Part shown: piece after piece, positions 63,391 through 64,000 of the stretch
How positions within the stretch are numbered: position 1 is the first letter of the stretch
Layout of the letters: every line of letters starts with the position of its first letter
Notes under the pieces: generated by a model
Told to the model about the DNA's origin: nothing
The model's input: the letters and a program-made list of their open reading frames with translations, nothing else
Database searches by the model: none
From: Synaphobranchus kaupii
Lineage: Eukaryota > Chordata > Actinopteri > Anguilliformes > Synaphobranchidae
DNA length: 64,000 bases
NCBI GenBank assembly: GCA_029718625.1
Contig: CM056381.1
Span: 54,926,157-54,990,156, forward strand
Direction of reading: 5' to 3'
Program-made: the position numbers and the translations under genes

Positions 63391-64000
63391 TTACTGAAAC
63401 CTGAATTCCAAAGGTGGGACAGTACGTAAAATGCAAATAACAGCAGAAAGCAGTGATTTGTAAATTATCTTGTCTATATATTTAAATGAAAATGATATTT
63501 AAAAGATATTTAATGTTTTACCTTAGCAACTTCATTGATTTTTGTAAATATACGCTAATTCCGAATTTGATGCCTGCAACACGTTCCAAAAACGTTGGGA
63601 CAGGGGTATAAAAAAGACTGGGAAGGTTGTGGATTGTTGAAAAAACACCTGTTTTGAATATTCCACAGGTAAATAGGTGACAGATCATGCTATCATGACT
63701 GGCTATAAAAGGAGCATCCACGAAGGCTCTGGCATTTACGAGCAAGGATGGGTTCGCCACTGCATGAGCGAATAGTCCAACAGTTTAAGAACAACGTTTC
63801 TCAACACACGATTGCAAGGAATTTAGGGATTTCAACATCTACAGTCCATAATATTAGTAAAAGATTCAGAGAATCTGGAGAAAACGGGCAAGGCCGTAAA
63901 CCAATAACCACATGGGCCTACAGTTATGAAATCAACTGAAAACTCTTACTTCAAACCCGGGTAGGTGGAACTCGTTAACCTTGGCAGGCAGTTTACCTAA
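63391..64000 (+). mobile_element. Tc1-like element, 5' region (runs to the window end)
   Basis: Starts near GAAACCTGAATTCCAAAGGT, shares GCAGAAAGCAGTGATTTGTA and the CCACAGGTAAATAGGTGA block with 28071-28440, and leads into a transposase start codon at 63748. Sequence after ~63905 no longer resembles a transposase. Confidence 0.7.
63748..63939 (+). pseudogene. Tc1-like transposase N-terminal fragment
   Basis: ATG 63748: MGSPLHERIVQQFKNNVSQH, TIARNLGISTSTVHNISKRF, RESGENGQGRKP. This is the first helix-turn-helix (paired-like) domain of a Tc1 transposase and the GRKP linker. After codon ~52 the frame departs (TWAYSYEIN) and stops. The second DNA-binding segment and the catalytic core are missing. 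Confidence 0.8.

Overview
The window reads as a repeat-dense, gene-poor stretch of a teleost fish genome. The organism call rests on repeat families typical of teleosts: a Sleeping Beauty-type Tc1 inverted repeat, a Rex3/RTE-like LINE, L2-clade LINEs with the fish tail motif, hAT elements with BED fingers, PIF/Harbinger elements and long-palindrome MITEs. Short TAGGCCTA/TAGCCTA-rich words are frequent. I cannot name the species, and I find no complete host protein-coding gene, rRNA, functional tRNA or CRISPR array.

Layout. 1-8.6 kb: a palindromic element split by a 2.0-kb Harbinger-like element, then a second palindromic element with a doubled core. 8.9-13.4 kb: two nearly identical Tc1 elements in inverted orientation, each with an open DD34E transposase frame. 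One of them sits inside a hAT-type element with a perfect 8-bp target duplication. A first-exon-like CpG-containing segment lies between the two. 14.3-19.1 kb: palindromic repeats and a reversed Harbinger-like copy. 19.6-21.1 kb: a hAT element whose BED-finger frame is interrupted by a small MITE. 21.1-25.2 kb: minisatellite, gag-like frame and LTR-like fragments. 25.4-32.3 kb: LINE relics (CR1-like, Rex3-like, L2-like) and Tc1/mariner ends. 32.3-35.0 kb: non-repetitive AT-rich DNA, a candidate regulatory region. 35.0-43.5 kb: a 4,227-bp direct tandem duplication, apparently identical, with a 15-bp filler, each copy holding an L2-type LINE. 43.4-46.2 kb: a Harbinger-like element with a younger Harbinger element inside it, the inner one still carrying a Myb/SANT-like frame. 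47.1-48.2 kb: a foldback element and AT repeats. 48.3-55.2 kb: a broken hAT/ZBED-type transposase gene on the minus strand, cut by a solo LTR and by another LTR element with a tRNA-Ser primer-binding site, with a related LTR beside it. 55.3-55.8 kb: the unrecognised 3' end of a spliced gene. 56.7-58.2 kb: an LINE 3' half. 58.6-63.3 kb: a young LTR retrotransposon with 2,016-bp LTRs and only 605 bp of non-coding interior. The window ends in a Tc1-like element.

The most unusual signal is the LTR family at 48.3-50.3, 50.6-52.6, 58.6-60.7 and 61.3-63.3 kb. Its LTRs hold an array of about a dozen small stem-loops (CTC(C)...(G)GAG type), each followed within a few bases by GGGCG or GGGC, plus hairpins such as CGACGG-loop-CCGTCG and GAAC-loop-GTTC. 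These stems persist in diverged copies while loops vary, which suggests selected RNA or DNA structure. All coordinates and matches were read by eye. Element boundaries without a stated target duplication are approximate.
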